Below are positions 9,172 to 18,228 of a stretch of DNA of 64,000 nt, in pieces. The notes under the pieces are model-generated. The model saw nothing but the letters and a program-made list of their open reading frames with translations, had not been told where the DNA came from and searched no databases. The translations under genes and the position numbers were made by a program. Every line of letters begins with the position of its first letter. Position 1 is the first letter of the stretch. Source of the DNA: an uncultured Stenotrophomonas sp. (GTDB taxonomy: Bacteria; Pseudomonadota; Gammaproteobacteria; Xanthomonadales; Xanthomonadaceae); the NCBI GenBank assembly GCA_900078405.1, contig FLTS01000001.1, forward strand, positions 1,326,626 to 1,390,625, read 5' to 3'.

Positions 9172-9627
9172 ATGAAGCTTTCCCGCGTCTTCCTCGCCCT
9201 CGCCCTGCTCGGCGCCGCCGGCATTGCCCAGGCCGCCGGCAACTGCACCATCTCGCTGAAGGGCGACGACGCCATGAAGTTCGACCTGCGCGAGGCCACC
9301 GTGTCGGCCAGCTGCGCCACTGTCACCGTCGAGCTGACCCACACCGGCAAGCTGCCGGTCGCCGCGATGGGCCACAACGTGGTCATCACCACCACCGCCG
9401 ACCTGGCCGCCGTGGCCCGCGACGGCGTCAAGGCCGGCACCGCCAACAATTACGTGGCCAAGGACGACGCCCGCGTGATCGCCCACACCGCGCTGGTCGG
9501 TGGCGGCGCCACCACCCGCGTCACCTTCCCCGGCCGCAAGCTCACCGCCGGCAGCGACTACAGCTTCTTCTGCAGCTTCCCCGGCCACTCCGCGCTGATG
9601 AAGGGCAAGCTGGTCGTCACCCGCTGA
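9172..9627 (+). CDS. azu: Azurin (periplasmic blue copper protein)
   Basis: Soluble type 1 copper electron carrier of the periplasm, often a donor to nitrite reductase or to haem-copper oxidases. The 151-residue precursor has a Sec signal peptide ending in AQAAG at about residue 22. The copper ligands are recognisable: Gly-His in MGHNVVI, and Cys, His and Met in SFFCSFPGHSALMKGKL. Two further cysteines near the mature N-terminus (NCTI and ASCAT) fit the azurin disulfide. It sits upstream of the cbb3 operon under its own FNR-type promoter, suggesting a role in low-oxygen electron transfer. Confidence 0.96.
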   Translation: MKLSRVFLALALLGAAGIAQAAGNCTISLKGDDAMKFDLREATVSASCATVTVELTHTGKLPVAAMGHNVVITTTADLAAVARDGVKAGTANNYVAKDDARVIAHTALVGGGATTRVTFPGRKLTAGSDYSFFCSFPGHSALMKGKLVVTR

Positions 9628-9798
9628 TCCCGTCCCGGCAGTACCGCGACGGCCACCGCCTGCCGCCGGTTCCGGCAACGCAGCGGGCGGCCGCCGCGGC
9701 CTATACTGTGCAGCGAGGGCTCCCATGACATTCGGACTACTTTCCGCCCCCGGAAAGTGGTCTGCATGCGTTTGGAGCCCGAGCCACCCGGACATGCA

Positions 9799-9812
9799 TT
9801 GATCCGAATCAA
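9799..9812 (+). promoter_or_regulatory. Perfect FNR/ANR box upstream of ccoN
   Basis: TTGAT-CCGA-ATCAA is an exact match to the FNR/ANR palindrome. Its centre (9805.5) lies about 33 bases before GATACT at 9836-9841, a good -10 element. This predicts a start near 9848 and a leader of about 23 bases with the ribosome site GAGGATCGGAG before ccoN. The rest of the 243-base gap (9628-9798) shows only a short palindrome (TTTCCGCCCCCGGAAA, about 9742-9757). Confidence 0.85.
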
Positions 9813-9870
9813 TGCCCGGATTGCCTTACCCGGGGGATACTTCCCCCGTTCAGACTGAGGATCGGAGCGC

Positions 9871-11316
9871 ATGCAAAGCGTGCAGGGAACTTACAACGAC
9901 AAGGTGGTGCACCAGTTCGCGGTCGCGACCGTGTTCTGGGGCATCATCGGCATGGCCGTGGGCGTGCTCTGCGCCGCCCAGCTGTACTGGCCGGCACTGA
10001 ATTTCGACATCCCCTGGCTCACCTACAGCCGGCTGCGGCCGCTGCACACCAACGGCGTGATCTTCGCCTTCGGTGGCTCGGTCCTGTTCGCCACCTCCCT
10101 GTACGTGGTACAGCGCACCTGCCACGTGCGGCTGATCTCCGACAAGCTGGCCGCCTTCGTGTTCTGGGGCTGGCAGGCGGCAATGGTCGGCGCGGTCATC
10201 ACCCTGCCGCTGGGCATCACCCAGAGCAAGGAATACGCCGAGCTGGAATGGCCGCTGGACGTGCTGATCACCATCGTCTGGGTGGCCTACGGCTGGCTGT
10301 TCTTCCGCACCATCGCCAAGCGCCAGGTCAAGCACATCTACGTGGCCAACTGGTTCTACGGCGCCTACATCATCGGCGTGGGCCTGCTGCACGTGGTCAA
10401 CAACATGGTGATGCCGGCCGGGCTGTGGAAGTCCTACTCGCTGTACAGCGGCGCGGTCGACGCGATGGCGCAGTGGTGGTACGGGCACAACGCGGTGGCG
10501 TTCCTGCTGACCGTCGGCTACCTGGCGATGATGTACTACTTCGTGCCCAAGCAGGCGCAGCGCCCGATCTATTCCTACCGGCTGTCGATCGTGCACTTCT
10601 GGGCGCTGATCTCCATCTACATGTGGGCCGGCCCGCACCACCTGCACTACACCGCGCTGCCGGACTGGGCGCAGTCGGTGGGCATGGTGTTCTCGGTGAT
10701 CCTGCTGGCGCCCAGCTGGGGTGGCGCGATGAACGGCATCCTCACGCTCTCCGGCGTGTGGCACAAGCTGCGCACCGACCCGATCCTGAAATTCCTGATC
10801 GTGGCCATCAGCTTCTACATGATCGCCACCTTCGAAGGCCCGATGCTGTCGATCAAGACGGTCAACTCGCTGTCCCACTACACCGACTGGACCGTGGGCC
10901 ACGTCCACGCCGGCACCCTGGGCTGGGTGGCGATGATCTCGATCGGCTCGCTGTATTCGCTGTACCCGCGCCTGCTGGGCCTGCAGGGCATGTACTCGAC
11001 CAAGCTGATCGACGTGCATTTCTGGCTGCATACCCTCGGCGTGGTGTTCTACATCGTCTCGATGTGGATCGCCGGCATCACCCAGGGCCTGATGTGGCGC
11101 GCCACCAACAGCGACGGCACGCTGACCTACACCTTCGTGGAGAGCCTGGTCAGCACTTACCCGTACTACCTGGGGCGCCTGCTGGGCGGCCTGATGATCC
11201 TGGCCGGCATGTGCCTGATGGGCTGGCACATGTGGAAGACCCGGCAGCAGGTGCGCGGCCTCGCCGAGCAGCCCGTCATGGCTCCCGATACCGCCAATGC
11301 CGAAGCCGAGGCCTGA
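9871..11316 (+). CDS. ccoN: cbb3-type cytochrome c oxidase subunit I
   Basis: Catalytic haem-copper subunit of the high-affinity cbb3 oxidase, reducing oxygen to water and pumping protons across the inner membrane. The 481-residue product has about 12 membrane helices. Haem and CuB histidines are visible in [23 protein letters not shown] and the late [10 protein letters not shown]. It opens ccoNOQP and follows a perfect FNR box, in line with induction at low oxygen. Confidence 0.98.
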   Translation: MQSVQGTYNDKVVHQFAVATVFWGIIGMAVGVLCAAQLYWPALNFDIPWLTYSRLRPLHTNGVIFAFGGSVLFATSLYVVQRTCHVRLISDKLAAFVFWGWQAAMVGAVITLPLGITQSKEYAELEWPLDVLITIVWVAYGWLFFRTIAKRQVKHIYVANWFYGAYIIGVGLLHVVNNMVMPAGLWKSYSLYSGAVDAMAQWWYGHNAVAFLLTVGYLAMMYYFVPKQAQRPIYSYRLSIVHFWALISIYMWAGPHHLHYTALPDWAQSVGMVFSVILLAPSWGGAMNGILTLSGVWHKLRTDPILKFLIVAISFYMIATFEGPMLSIKTVNSLSHYTDWTVGHVHAGTLGWVAMISIGSLYSLYPRLLGLQGMYSTKLIDVHFWLHTLGVVFYIVSMWIAGITQGLMWRATNSDGTLTYTFVESLVSTYPYYLGRLLGGLMILAGMCLMGWHMWKTRQQVRGLAEQPVMAPDTANAEAEA

Positions 11317-11325
11317 GGACGAAAC

Positions 11326-11940
11326 ATGGGAATTGCACACGAGAAAGTCGAAAAGAACGTCGGCCTGCTGGCCATCCTCGTCGCCGTGGCGGTTTCGCTC
11401 GGCGGCCTGGCCGAGATCGTCCCGCTGATGTTCCAGGCCGAGGCCATCAAGCCCCTGCCCGGGGTGAAGCCCTACCCGGCGCTGGAGCTGGCCGGCCGCG
11501 ACGTCTACATCCGCGAAGGCTGCTACGGCTGCCATTCGCAGATGGTGCGCACGCTGCGCTTCGAGACCGAGCGCTACGGCCACTACTCGCTGGCCGGCGA
11601 GTCGGTGTACGACCGCCCGTTCCAGTGGGGCTCCAAGCGCACCGGCCCGGACCTGGCCCGCGTCGGCGGCCGCTATTCCGATGCATGGCACCGCGTGCAC
11701 CTGCTGAACCCGCGCGACGTGGTGCCCGAGTCGAACATGCCTTCCTACCCGTGGCTGGAGAAGAACAAGCTGGACGGCGCCACCGTGCAGGCGCACATGC
11801 GTGCCATCCAGCGGATCGGCGACCCCTACACCGACGCCGAGATCGCCGAGGCGCCTGCCGCGGTGGAAGGCAAGACCGAACTGGACGCGGTGGTGGCCTA
11901 CCTGCAGGGCCTGGGCAAGAACGCACCGCGGGGAGAATGA
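11326..11940 (+). CDS. ccoO: cbb3-type cytochrome c oxidase subunit II
   Basis: Membrane-anchored monohaem cytochrome c of the cbb3 oxidase, passing electrons to CcoN. The 204-residue product has an N-terminal membrane helix (about 12-38), then the haem-binding CYGCH at residues 66-70. A later SNMPSYPW contains a likely axial methionine. It starts 10 bases after ccoN and is followed closely by ccoQ. Confidence 0.97.
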   Translation: MGIAHEKVEKNVGLLAILVAVAVSLGGLAEIVPLMFQAEAIKPLPGVKPYPALELAGRDVYIREGCYGCHSQMVRTLRFETERYGHYSLAGESVYDRPFQWGSKRTGPDLARVGGRYSDAWHRVHLLNPRDVVPESNMPSYPWLEKNKLDGATVQAHMRAIQRIGDPYTDAEIAEAPAAVEGKTELDAVVAYLQGLGKNAPRGE

Positions 11941-11943
11941 CCG

Positions 11944-12117
11944 ATGCTTTCAGGAATCATCACCACCTTTCTGCTGCTGCTGTTCATCGCCCTGTGGATC
12001 TGGGCCTGGCAGCCGCGCCTGCGCAAGAGTTTCGACGCCACCGCACGTCTGGCCGTGGATGACGACGTGCCGGCCGGCGAGGAAATCACCGGCAATGACC
12101 GGAGGAAAAACGCATGA
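11944..12117 (+). CDS. ccoQ: cbb3-type oxidase small subunit CcoQ (FixQ)
   Basis: A 57-residue single-span protein beginning MLSGIITTFLLLLFIALWIW, with a short charged tail. CcoQ stabilises the association of CcoP with the CcoNO core. The ATG lies 3 bases after the ccoO stop, and the gene ends in an ATGA overlap with ccoP. Size, topology and position between ccoO and ccoP identify it although the sequence is not strongly conserved. Confidence 0.93.
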   Translation: MLSGIITTFLLLLFIALWIWAWQPRLRKSFDATARLAVDDDVPAGEEITGNDRRKNA

Positions 12118-13052
12118 CCACCCCTTGGAACTGGTACGTCATCGCACTGGTGCTGTTCAACCTGCTCGGCTGCGTGTGGCTGCTGTGGTGGACCTCCAAG
12201 CGCCGCCCCGGCGACCCCAAGCCGGAGGACACCAGCCATTACTGGGACGGTGACATCACCGAGTACAACAAGCCGATGCCGCGCTGGTGGATCAACGGCT
12301 TCTACATCGCCATCGTGTTCGGCTTCGGCTACCTGTTCTGGTACGGCGGCTTCGGCACCTACGAGGGCTTCGGCAAATGGAGCTCGCAGGGCGAGCACGC
12401 CAAGGAAAAGGCGATCGAGGACGCCAAGCTCGCGCAAACCTTCAAGCCGTACGAAGGCCAGGCGATCGATGCGCTGGCCCGCGATCCCAAGGCGCTGGCC
12501 CTGGGCCGCTCGATCTTCGGCAATACCTGCGCCACCTGCCACGGCTCCTCGGGCCAGGGCGCCATCGGCTACCCGAACCTGGCCGACGACATCTGGCACT
12601 GGGGCGGCTCGCCCGAGCGCGTGCTGGAAACGGTGATGGACGGCCGCGAGGGCATCATGCCCGAGTGGGGCACCGTGCTCACCGGCATGGGCGGCCCGGA
12701 AGCGGTCGACTACACCATCGCCTACGTGCGCACCCTGGCGGCACCGGAAACGCTGCAGAACAACTTCATGGCCGCACAGGGCAAGAAGCTGTACGAAGGC
12801 GTCTGCGTGGCCTGCCACGGCGTCGACGGCAAGGGCAACCAGGAAATCGGCGCGCCCGACCTGACCGACAACTACTGGCTGTACGGCAGTGGCCGCGAGA
12901 GCCTGCGCAAGACCATCAACGAGGGCCGCCACGGCAGCATGCCGGCGCACCGCGAGCTGCTCGGCGAAACCCGTGTCCGCCTGGTTGCCGCATACGTCTG
13001 GTCGTTGTCGCATAATCAGGGCGAGACCAAGGCCAGCACAGGTACCCAGTGA
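12114..13052 (+). CDS. ccoP: cbb3-type cytochrome c oxidase subunit III (dihaem)
   Basis: Dihaem cytochrome c subunit that receives electrons from soluble donors. The 312-residue product has two N-terminal membrane helices (about 8-26 and 62-78) and two haem-binding motifs, CATCH at 139-143 and CVACH at 231-235. The methionine ligands are probably in EGIMPEWG and GSMPAHRE. The double-helix N-terminus is the common form of CcoP. It overlaps ccoQ by ATGA and the next small gene by GTGA. Confidence 0.97.
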   Translation: MTTPWNWYVIALVLFNLLGCVWLLWWTSKRRPGDPKPEDTSHYWDGDITEYNKPMPRWWINGFYIAIVFGFGYLFWYGGFGTYEGFGKWSSQGEHAKEKAIEDAKLAQTFKPYEGQAIDALARDPKALALGRSIFGNTCATCHGSSGQGAIGYPNLADDIWHWGGSPERVLETVMDGREGIMPEWGTVLTGMGGPEAVDYTIAYVRTLAAPETLQNNFMAAQGKKLYEGVCVACHGVDGKGNQEIGAPDLTDNYWLYGSGRESLRKTINEGRHGSMPAHRELLGETRVRLVAAYVWSLSHNQGETKASTGTQ

Positions 13053-13348
13053 CCGATTACAGCGAGCCACGCTTCGACCATCCCCCACGCCCACTGGCCC
13101 AGCGCGTGGGGGCCATCGCCTGGCCCAGCTTCTTCGCCGCCGGCGTGGCGACGATGGTGTTCTTCGCCTTCGTCGACCCGCTGGTGCTGCGCGACCAGAC
13201 CTTCCCCAGCCTGCAGATGACCCGCGAATTCGGCTACACGCTGGGTTTCCTGATGTTCTGGCTGTGCACCGCATCCTCGAGCCTGTTCACCTGGATCCTG
13301 CTGCGCCCGGCCAGCCGCTTCAACCATCCCCTGCCAAGGGACAAATGA
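13049..13348 (+). CDS. Small membrane protein in the cco operon, function unknown
   Basis: A 99-residue protein with two hydrophobic segments (about 24-45 and 66-90). It is translated from a GTG that overlaps the ccoP stop (GTGA), so it is coupled to the oxidase subunits. It is not a haem protein: there is no CxxCH motif. The loop between the helices holds LVLRDQTFPSLQMTREFGY. By position it could be an accessory or assembly factor of the cbb3 oxidase, but this is inference from coupling only. Confidence 0.8.
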   Translation: MTDYSEPRFDHPPRPLAQRVGAIAWPSFFAAGVATMVFFAFVDPLVLRDQTFPSLQMTREFGYTLGFLMFWLCTASSSLFTWILLRPASRFNHPLPRDK

Positions 13349-13515
13349 CCCGCCGCGGACGCGAGACTGCGACATTCCGTCACTTCGCCCGCGCCGCCAG
13401 AACCTGAATACTGGGGCGTTCACGCGCACCCATGTGAGGCCATGATTTCCGTTCCATTTCGCCCGCCCTCCGCACCGGCACGCCGTCCCACGGCCACCTG
13501 CATGGAGTTGCCAGC

Positions 13516-15066
13516 ATGAGCAAACGCATCCCGCTGGAGGTCGTGAAGGACCAGGACGAGTCGTTCTACGTCAGCGAGCGCAAGGTCTACCCGCGCGACG
13601 TGAGCGGCCGCTTCGACCGCATGCGCAAGCTGGCGGTGTTCTGGCTGCTGGGCATGTACTACCTGTTCCCGTGGCTGTCGTGGGACGGCCGCCAGGCGGT
13701 GCTGTTCGACCTGCCGGCGCGCAAGTTCTACGTGTTCGGCCTGATCTTCTGGCCGCAGGACTTCAGCCTGCTGGCGCTGCTGTTGATCGTGCTGGCGCTG
13801 ACCCTGTTCTTCGTCACCGCACTGGCCGGGCGCCTGTGGTGCGGCTACGCCTGCCCGCAGACGGTGTGGACCGAATGCTTCCTGTGGATGGAGCGCTGGA
13901 CCGAAGGCGACCGCATCAAGCGGATGAAGCTGGACGCCGGCCCCTGGAACCGCGAGAAGGTCCTGCGCAAGGGCTCCAAGCACGTGCTGTGGTTGTTCTT
14001 TGCGCTGTGGACCGGCTTCACCTTCGTCGGCTTCTTCACCCCGATCGTCGGCCTCGGCCAGCGGCTGTGGCCCTTCGACTGGAACGGCGCGGAAACCTTC
14101 TGGGTACTGTTCTATGCGCTGGCCACCTGGGCCAACGCCGGCATCCTGCGCGAGCAGGTCTGCAAGTACATGTGTCCATACGCGCGCTTCCAGAGCGCGA
14201 TGTTCGACAACGACACCCTGATCATCGCCTACGACCCGATGCGCGGCGAACCGCGTGGCCCGCGCAAGCGCGGCCTGCCCAGCGTGCTGCAGCGTGCCCG
14301 CGGCCTGCTCGACCTGGCCAGCGCCTACGACTACGTGTTCCGTGCCAGCAAGCACCCCAGCGCCGCACAGGCGCGGCTGCAGGCCGCCGGCACGGTGATG
14401 CTGGGCGACGCCGGCACCGAGGCCGCGCCGCTGCCGAAGTTCGAGCCCGAGGAACTGGGTGACTGCATCGACTGCACCATGTGCGTGCAGGTGTGTCCGG
14501 TCGGCATCGACATCCGCAACGGCCTGCAGTACGAATGCATCGCCTGCGGCGCCTGCATCGATGCCTGCGACGATGTGATGGACAAGGTCGGCATGCCGCA
14601 CGGGCTGATCCGCTACACCACCCAGCACGCGCTGGACGGCGGCAAGAGCCGGGTGCTGCGTCCGCGCATCTTCATCTACGGCCTGCTGCTGCTCGGCCTG
14701 GTCGGCGCATGGGCGTGGAGCGTGACCCACCGCGACACCCTGATCGTGGATGTGCTGCGCGACCGCAACGCGCTGTACCGGCAAACCGGTGATGGCCAGA
14801 TCGAGAACGACTACACGCTCAAGCTGGTCAACAAGAACACCCAGCCACGCCGCTACCGCATCAGCCTCGGCGCGGACGACACCGGGCTGCGCCTGAACGG
14901 CCCGGGCACGATCGAAGCCGGCCCCGAGCAGGTGCTGCCGGTGGTCGTGAGCGTGACCGCGACCGAGGAAATACAGGGGCGCAGGGTCCTGCACTTCGTG
15001 GTGGAAAGCGAGGACGGCAGGGAAAAGCGCGTGATCGAGAACAGCTTCTTCGGACCGGTGCAATGA
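13516..15066 (+). CDS. ccoG: cbb3 oxidase accessory protein CcoG (RdxA/FixG family)
   Basis: Membrane iron-sulfur protein needed for cbb3 assembly; characterised homologues act in Cu(II) to Cu(I) reduction. The 516-residue product has several membrane helices, the cysteine motif CGYACPQTVW, and two ferredoxin-type clusters: CIDCTMCVQVCP and CIACGACIDACD. A C-terminal Ig-like periplasmic domain follows the last helix. It starts after a 167-base gap, so it may have its own promoter. Its stop overlaps ccoH (ATGA). Confidence 0.96.
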   Translation: MSKRIPLEVVKDQDESFYVSERKVYPRDVSGRFDRMRKLAVFWLLGMYYLFPWLSWDGRQAVLFDLPARKFYVFGLIFWPQDFSLLALLLIVLALTLFFVTALAGRLWCGYACPQTVWTECFLWMERWTEGDRIKRMKLDAGPWNREKVLRKGSKHVLWLFFALWTGFTFVGFFTPIVGLGQRLWPFDWNGAETFWVLFYALATWANAGILREQVCKYMCPYARFQSAMFDNDTLIIAYDPMRGEPRGPRKRGLPSVLQRARGLLDLASAYDYVFRASKHPSAAQARLQAAGTVMLGDAGTEAAPLPKFEPEELGDCIDCTMCVQVCPVGIDIRNGLQYECIACGACIDACDDVMDKVGMPHGLIRYTTQHALDGGKSRVLRPRIFIYGLLLLGLVGAWAWSVTHRDTLIVDVLRDRNALYRQTGDGQIENDYTLKLVNKNTQPRRYRISLGADDTGLRLNGPGTIEAGPEQVLPVVVSVTATEEIQGRRVLHFVVESEDGREKRVIENSFFGPVQ

Positions 15067-15566
15067 ACGAACCCAAGAAATCCCTGTGGGGCATCCCCGC
15101 CCTGTGGCTGGTGGTGGGCCTGCCGTTGGCGGCCGTCGCGGCCAGCGTATGGCTGCTGGTGATCGCCATACGCTCCGGTGGCGCCGACAGCATCTCCGAC
15201 CCGGTCGACCGCGTGCTGCAGATCCAGACCGCCGACCTCGGCCCTGACGCCAACGCCCGCGAGCTGGGCCTGAGCGCGGTACTGCGGGTCGAGGACGGCA
15301 TCGTCGAGGTGCTGCCCGCCACCGGCCAGTTCCCGCGCGATACCGCGCTGCAACTCACCCTCGAACACCCGGCCCGGCAGGCCAACGACCTGGATCTGGA
15401 ACTGCTGCCGCAAGGCCCCGGCTGGCGCACCGAACAGGCCATCGAGGATGGCAACGACTGGCTGGTGCAACTGCGCCCGGCCGACGGCCAGTGGCGGCTG
15501 AAGGGGCGCCTGCCCAAGCAGCAGCACGCCACCCGCCTCTCCCCGTGGCTGGGCGAGGAGCACTGA
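15063..15566 (+). CDS. ccoH: FixH family protein (CcoH)
   Basis: Single-span membrane protein of the FixH/CcoH family, required for stable cbb3 assembly. The 167-residue product has one hydrophobic helix at about 11-35, followed by a periplasmic domain with a beta-rich FixH-like C-terminus (ADGQWRLKGRL). It overlaps ccoG by ATGA and is followed by ccoI, the standard ccoGHIS order. Confidence 0.93.
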   Translation: MNEPKKSLWGIPALWLVVGLPLAAVAASVWLLVIAIRSGGADSISDPVDRVLQIQTADLGPDANARELGLSAVLRVEDGIVEVLPATGQFPRDTALQLTLEHPARQANDLDLELLPQGPGWRTEQAIEDGNDWLVQLRPADGQWRLKGRLPKQQHATRLSPWLGEEH

Positions 15567-15574
15567 GCCGCGCC

Positions 15575-18034
15575 GTGCCCGCCAACGCAACCCGGCCAGC
15601 CGTCACCGGGGTGGATACGGCAGGACTGTGCCAGCACTGCGGGGAACCGCTGCCGGCACAGCCACACACACTGGAATTGAACGGCCGGCGGCAGGCTTTC
15701 TGCTGCCACGGCTGCGCCGCCGCCGCCGAATGGATCGCCGGCTCCGACCTCGGAAGCTACTACCGGCTGCGCAGCGCCAGCGCCGGCCGCGTCGGCGACG
15801 ACCTGCCCGATCTGGCGGTATGGGACCGTGCCGACGTACAGGCCGAGCACAGCCGCGACGTCGAGGGCGGGCGCGAGATCACCCTGCTCACCGACGGCAT
15901 GCGCTGCGCCGCCTGCGCCTGGCTGATCAACCGCGCGCTGGCGCGCGAACCGGGCGTGGTCGAATGCAGCGCCAATGCCGTCACCGGCCGCATCCGCATC
16001 GCCTGGGACCCGGCGCGCACGGCGCTGTCGGCGCCGCTGCAGCGGCTGGCGATGCTCGGCTACCGCCCCTACCTGGCCGGCAGCGAGGCGCTGGAACGGC
16101 AGCGCGCCAGCGAGCGCCGCCGCTGGCTGCTGCGGCTCGGCATCGCCGGGCTGGGCACGCTGCAGGCGATGATGATGGCCGAGGCGCTGTACCTTGATTT
16201 CAACAACACCATGCAGGTGCCCACGCGTGATTTCTTCCGCTGGCTGACCTTCCTGCTGTCCACCCCGGTGGTGTTCTATTCCGGCTGGCTGTTCCTGAGC
16301 GGGGCCGCGCGCGAACTGCGCCAGCGGCAACTGGGGATGGACACCCTGATCGCCAGCTCCACCCTGCTGGCCTATTTCGCCAGCCTGCTGGAGACCATCC
16401 GCGGCGGGCCGCACGTGTGGTACGACGCGGCGGTGATGTTCGTGTTCTTCCTGCTGATCGCGCGCATGCTCGAACAGCGCGCGCGCAACGTCGCCAGCGC
16501 ACAGGTCGATGCGCTGGCGCGGGCGCGCCCGGCCTTCGCCACCCGCGAACGCGCCGACGGCCAGCGCGAGGCGGTGCCGTTGGCGGCGCTGGCGGTGGAC
16601 GACGTGGCCTGCGTCGCCGCGGGCGAGGCGGTGCCGGCCGATGGCGTGCTGCTGGGTGGCGACGACGACGAAGCATGGTTCGAGGAAGCGCTGCTGACCG
16701 GCGAATCCGCACCGGTGCGCAAGCGCGCCGGCACACCGGTCTACGCCGGCACCACCTGCCGCGAACGCCCGGCCCGGCTGCGGGTGACCTGCACCGGCAC
16801 CGCCACCCGGCTGTCGCAACTGGTGCGGCTGGTGGAACAGGCACAGGCGCACCGTCCGGCGCTGGCGCGGCTGGCCGATCGCATCGGCAGCCGCTTCGTA
16901 CTGACGCTGGTGCCGGTGGCCTTGGCGGTATTCGCCTGGTGGTGGCACCACGACGCCTCGCGCGCGCTGGAGGTCACCCTCGCCCTGCTGGTCATCAGCT
17001 GCCCGTGCGCGCTGTCGCTGGCGGTACCGGCGGCATTGGCCGCGGCGCACGGCGCGCTGGCCCGCACCGGCCTGCTGGCGCTGCGCCCGGACGCGCTGGA
17101 CACCTTGGCACGCGCGACCGACGTGGTATTCGACAAAACCGGCACCCTCAGCGACGGCCGCCCGGCACTGGCCGACGTGCAGGTGATGGAAGCCGGCCTG
17201 TCCCGCGACGAAGCGCTGGCCGTGGCCGCTGCGCTGGAACGCGACAGCGGCCATCCGCTGGCCGCGGCTTTCGCCCATGTCGATGCCGGCAACCTTTCGG
17301 TCACCGGGGTCGAAGCCGTACCCGGCCACGGCATCCACGGCACCGTGCAGGGCCGCGCATGGCGGCTGGGGCGCGCCGATTTCGCCGCCGGCCGCGCCGA
17401 CGACGGCGCACTGTGGCTGGGTGACGGCCACCATGCCAGTGCCCGCTTCCTGCTCGAGGAACGCGCCCGCGCCGATGCCGCCGACGCGCTTGCCGCGCTG
17501 CGCGCGCAGGGCCTGCGCCTGCACCTTGCCAGCGGCGACGGCGAGGCTGCGGTGCGGCGCATGGCCGCCGCGCTGGCACTGGATGAAGTGCACGCGCGGC
17601 AATCGCCCGAGGACAAGCTGGCGCTGGTGCGGCGCCTGCAGACCGAGGGCCGGGTGGTGGCGATGATCGGCGATGGCCTCAACGACGCCCCGGTGCTGGC
17701 CGGCGCCGACGTGTCCATCGCCATGTGCGACGGCGCCTCGCTGGCGCACCGCGCCGCCGACCTGGTCACCACCGGCGGCAGCCTGCTGCGCATCCCCGCC
17801 GCGGTGCAGCTGGCGCGCGGCACCGGCCGCATCATCCGCCAGAACCTGGCCTGGGCCGCCGGCTACAATCTGCTGGCGCTGCCACTGGCCGCCACCGGCC
17901 TGGTCACGCCGTGGGTGGCCGCGCTGGGCATGGCGGCTTCGTCGCTGGTGGTCACCCTCAATGCCCTGCGTCTGGCACGGATGGCACCGGCCACCGTTTC
18001 CCACACCTCACCGCAGCCGGAGGCCGCACGATGA
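15575..18034 (+). CDS. ccoI: Copper-exporting P-type ATPase for cbb3 assembly (CcoI)
   Basis: P1B-type ATPase (FixI/CtpA/CopA2 group) delivering copper to the periplasm for the oxidase active site. The N-terminus has the CcoI-type cysteine cluster (CQHC, then CCHGC) and a metal-binding GMRCAACAW (about 111-114). Core motifs are all present: LTGESAPV, the intramembrane CPC in ISCPCALSLA, the phosphorylated Asp in FDKTGTLS, DSGHPLA and MIGDGLNDAP. The start is taken as the GTG at 15575, 8 bases after ccoH. The open frame extends further but overlaps ccoH. About 819 residues. It overlaps ccoS by ATGA. Confidence 0.95.
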   Translation: MPANATRPAVTGVDTAGLCQHCGEPLPAQPHTLELNGRRQAFCCHGCAAAAEWIAGSDLGSYYRLRSASAGRVGDDLPDLAVWDRADVQAEHSRDVEGGREITLLTDGMRCAACAWLINRALAREPGVVECSANAVTGRIRIAWDPARTALSAPLQRLAMLGYRPYLAGSEALERQRASERRRWLLRLGIAGLGTLQAMMMAEALYLDFNNTMQVPTRDFFRWLTFLLSTPVVFYSGWLFLSGAARELRQRQLGMDTLIASSTLLAYFASLLETIRGGPHVWYDAAVMFVFFLLIARMLEQRARNVASAQVDALARARPAFATRERADGQREAVPLAALAVDDVACVAAGEAVPADGVLLGGDDDEAWFEEALLTGESAPVRKRAGTPVYAGTTCRERPARLRVTCTGTATRLSQLVRLVEQAQAHRPALARLADRIGSRFVLTLVPVALAVFAWWWHHDASRALEVTLALLVISCPCALSLAVPAALAAAHGALARTGLLALRPDALDTLARATDVVFDKTGTLSDGRPALADVQVMEAGLSRDEALAVAAALERDSGHPLAAAFAHVDAGNLSVTGVEAVPGHGIHGTVQGRAWRLGRADFAAGRADDGALWLGDGHHASARFLLEERARADAADALAALRAQGLRLHLASGDGEAAVRRMAAALALDEVHARQSPEDKLALVRRLQTEGRVVAMIGDGLNDAPVLAGADVSIAMCDGASLAHRAADLVTTGGSLLRIPAAVQLARGTGRIIRQNLAWAAGYNLLALPLAATGLVTPWVAALGMAASSLVVTLNALRLARMAPATVSHTSPQPEAAR

Positions 18035-18225
18035 GCATCCTGCTGTTGCTGGTCCCGCTGAGCCTGCTGCTGCTGGGTTTCGCCGTGGCCGCCTTCGTCT
18101 GGGCGGTCAGGCGCGGCCAGTTCGACGACCTCGACACCCCGGCGCTGGACATCCTCGAAGACGATGACCGCCCCACGCCGCCGGCCAGGGCCAACCCGCC
18201 CGCGGACCCGCGCGGCGACGGTTGA
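18031..18225 (+). CDS. ccoS: cbb3 oxidase maturation protein CcoS
   Basis: A 64-residue single-span protein required for cofactor insertion into the cbb3 oxidase. One helix (about 3-27) is followed by the hallmark GQFDDLDTPALDIL of the CcoS family. A proline-rich tail ends the protein. It overlaps the ccoI stop by ATGA. Confidence 0.95.
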   Translation: MSILLLLVPLSLLLLGFAVAAFVWAVRRGQFDDLDTPALDILEDDDRPTPPARANPPADPRGDG

Positions 18226-18228
18226 GTC

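Noticed and set aside
9725..9802. 25-codon open frame upstream of ccoN (ATG at 9725)
   Set aside because: No ribosome site and it runs into the FNR box; more likely chance.
9850..11796. Minus-strand open frame of about 650 codons opposite ccoN-ccoO
   Set aside because: The plus strand carries textbook CcoN and CcoO motifs; the reverse frame is His-rich and featureless.
14861..18004. Minus-strand open frame of about 1050 codons opposite ccoG-ccoH-ccoI
   Set aside because: Antisense of CcoI, whose catalytic motifs are all on the plus strand.
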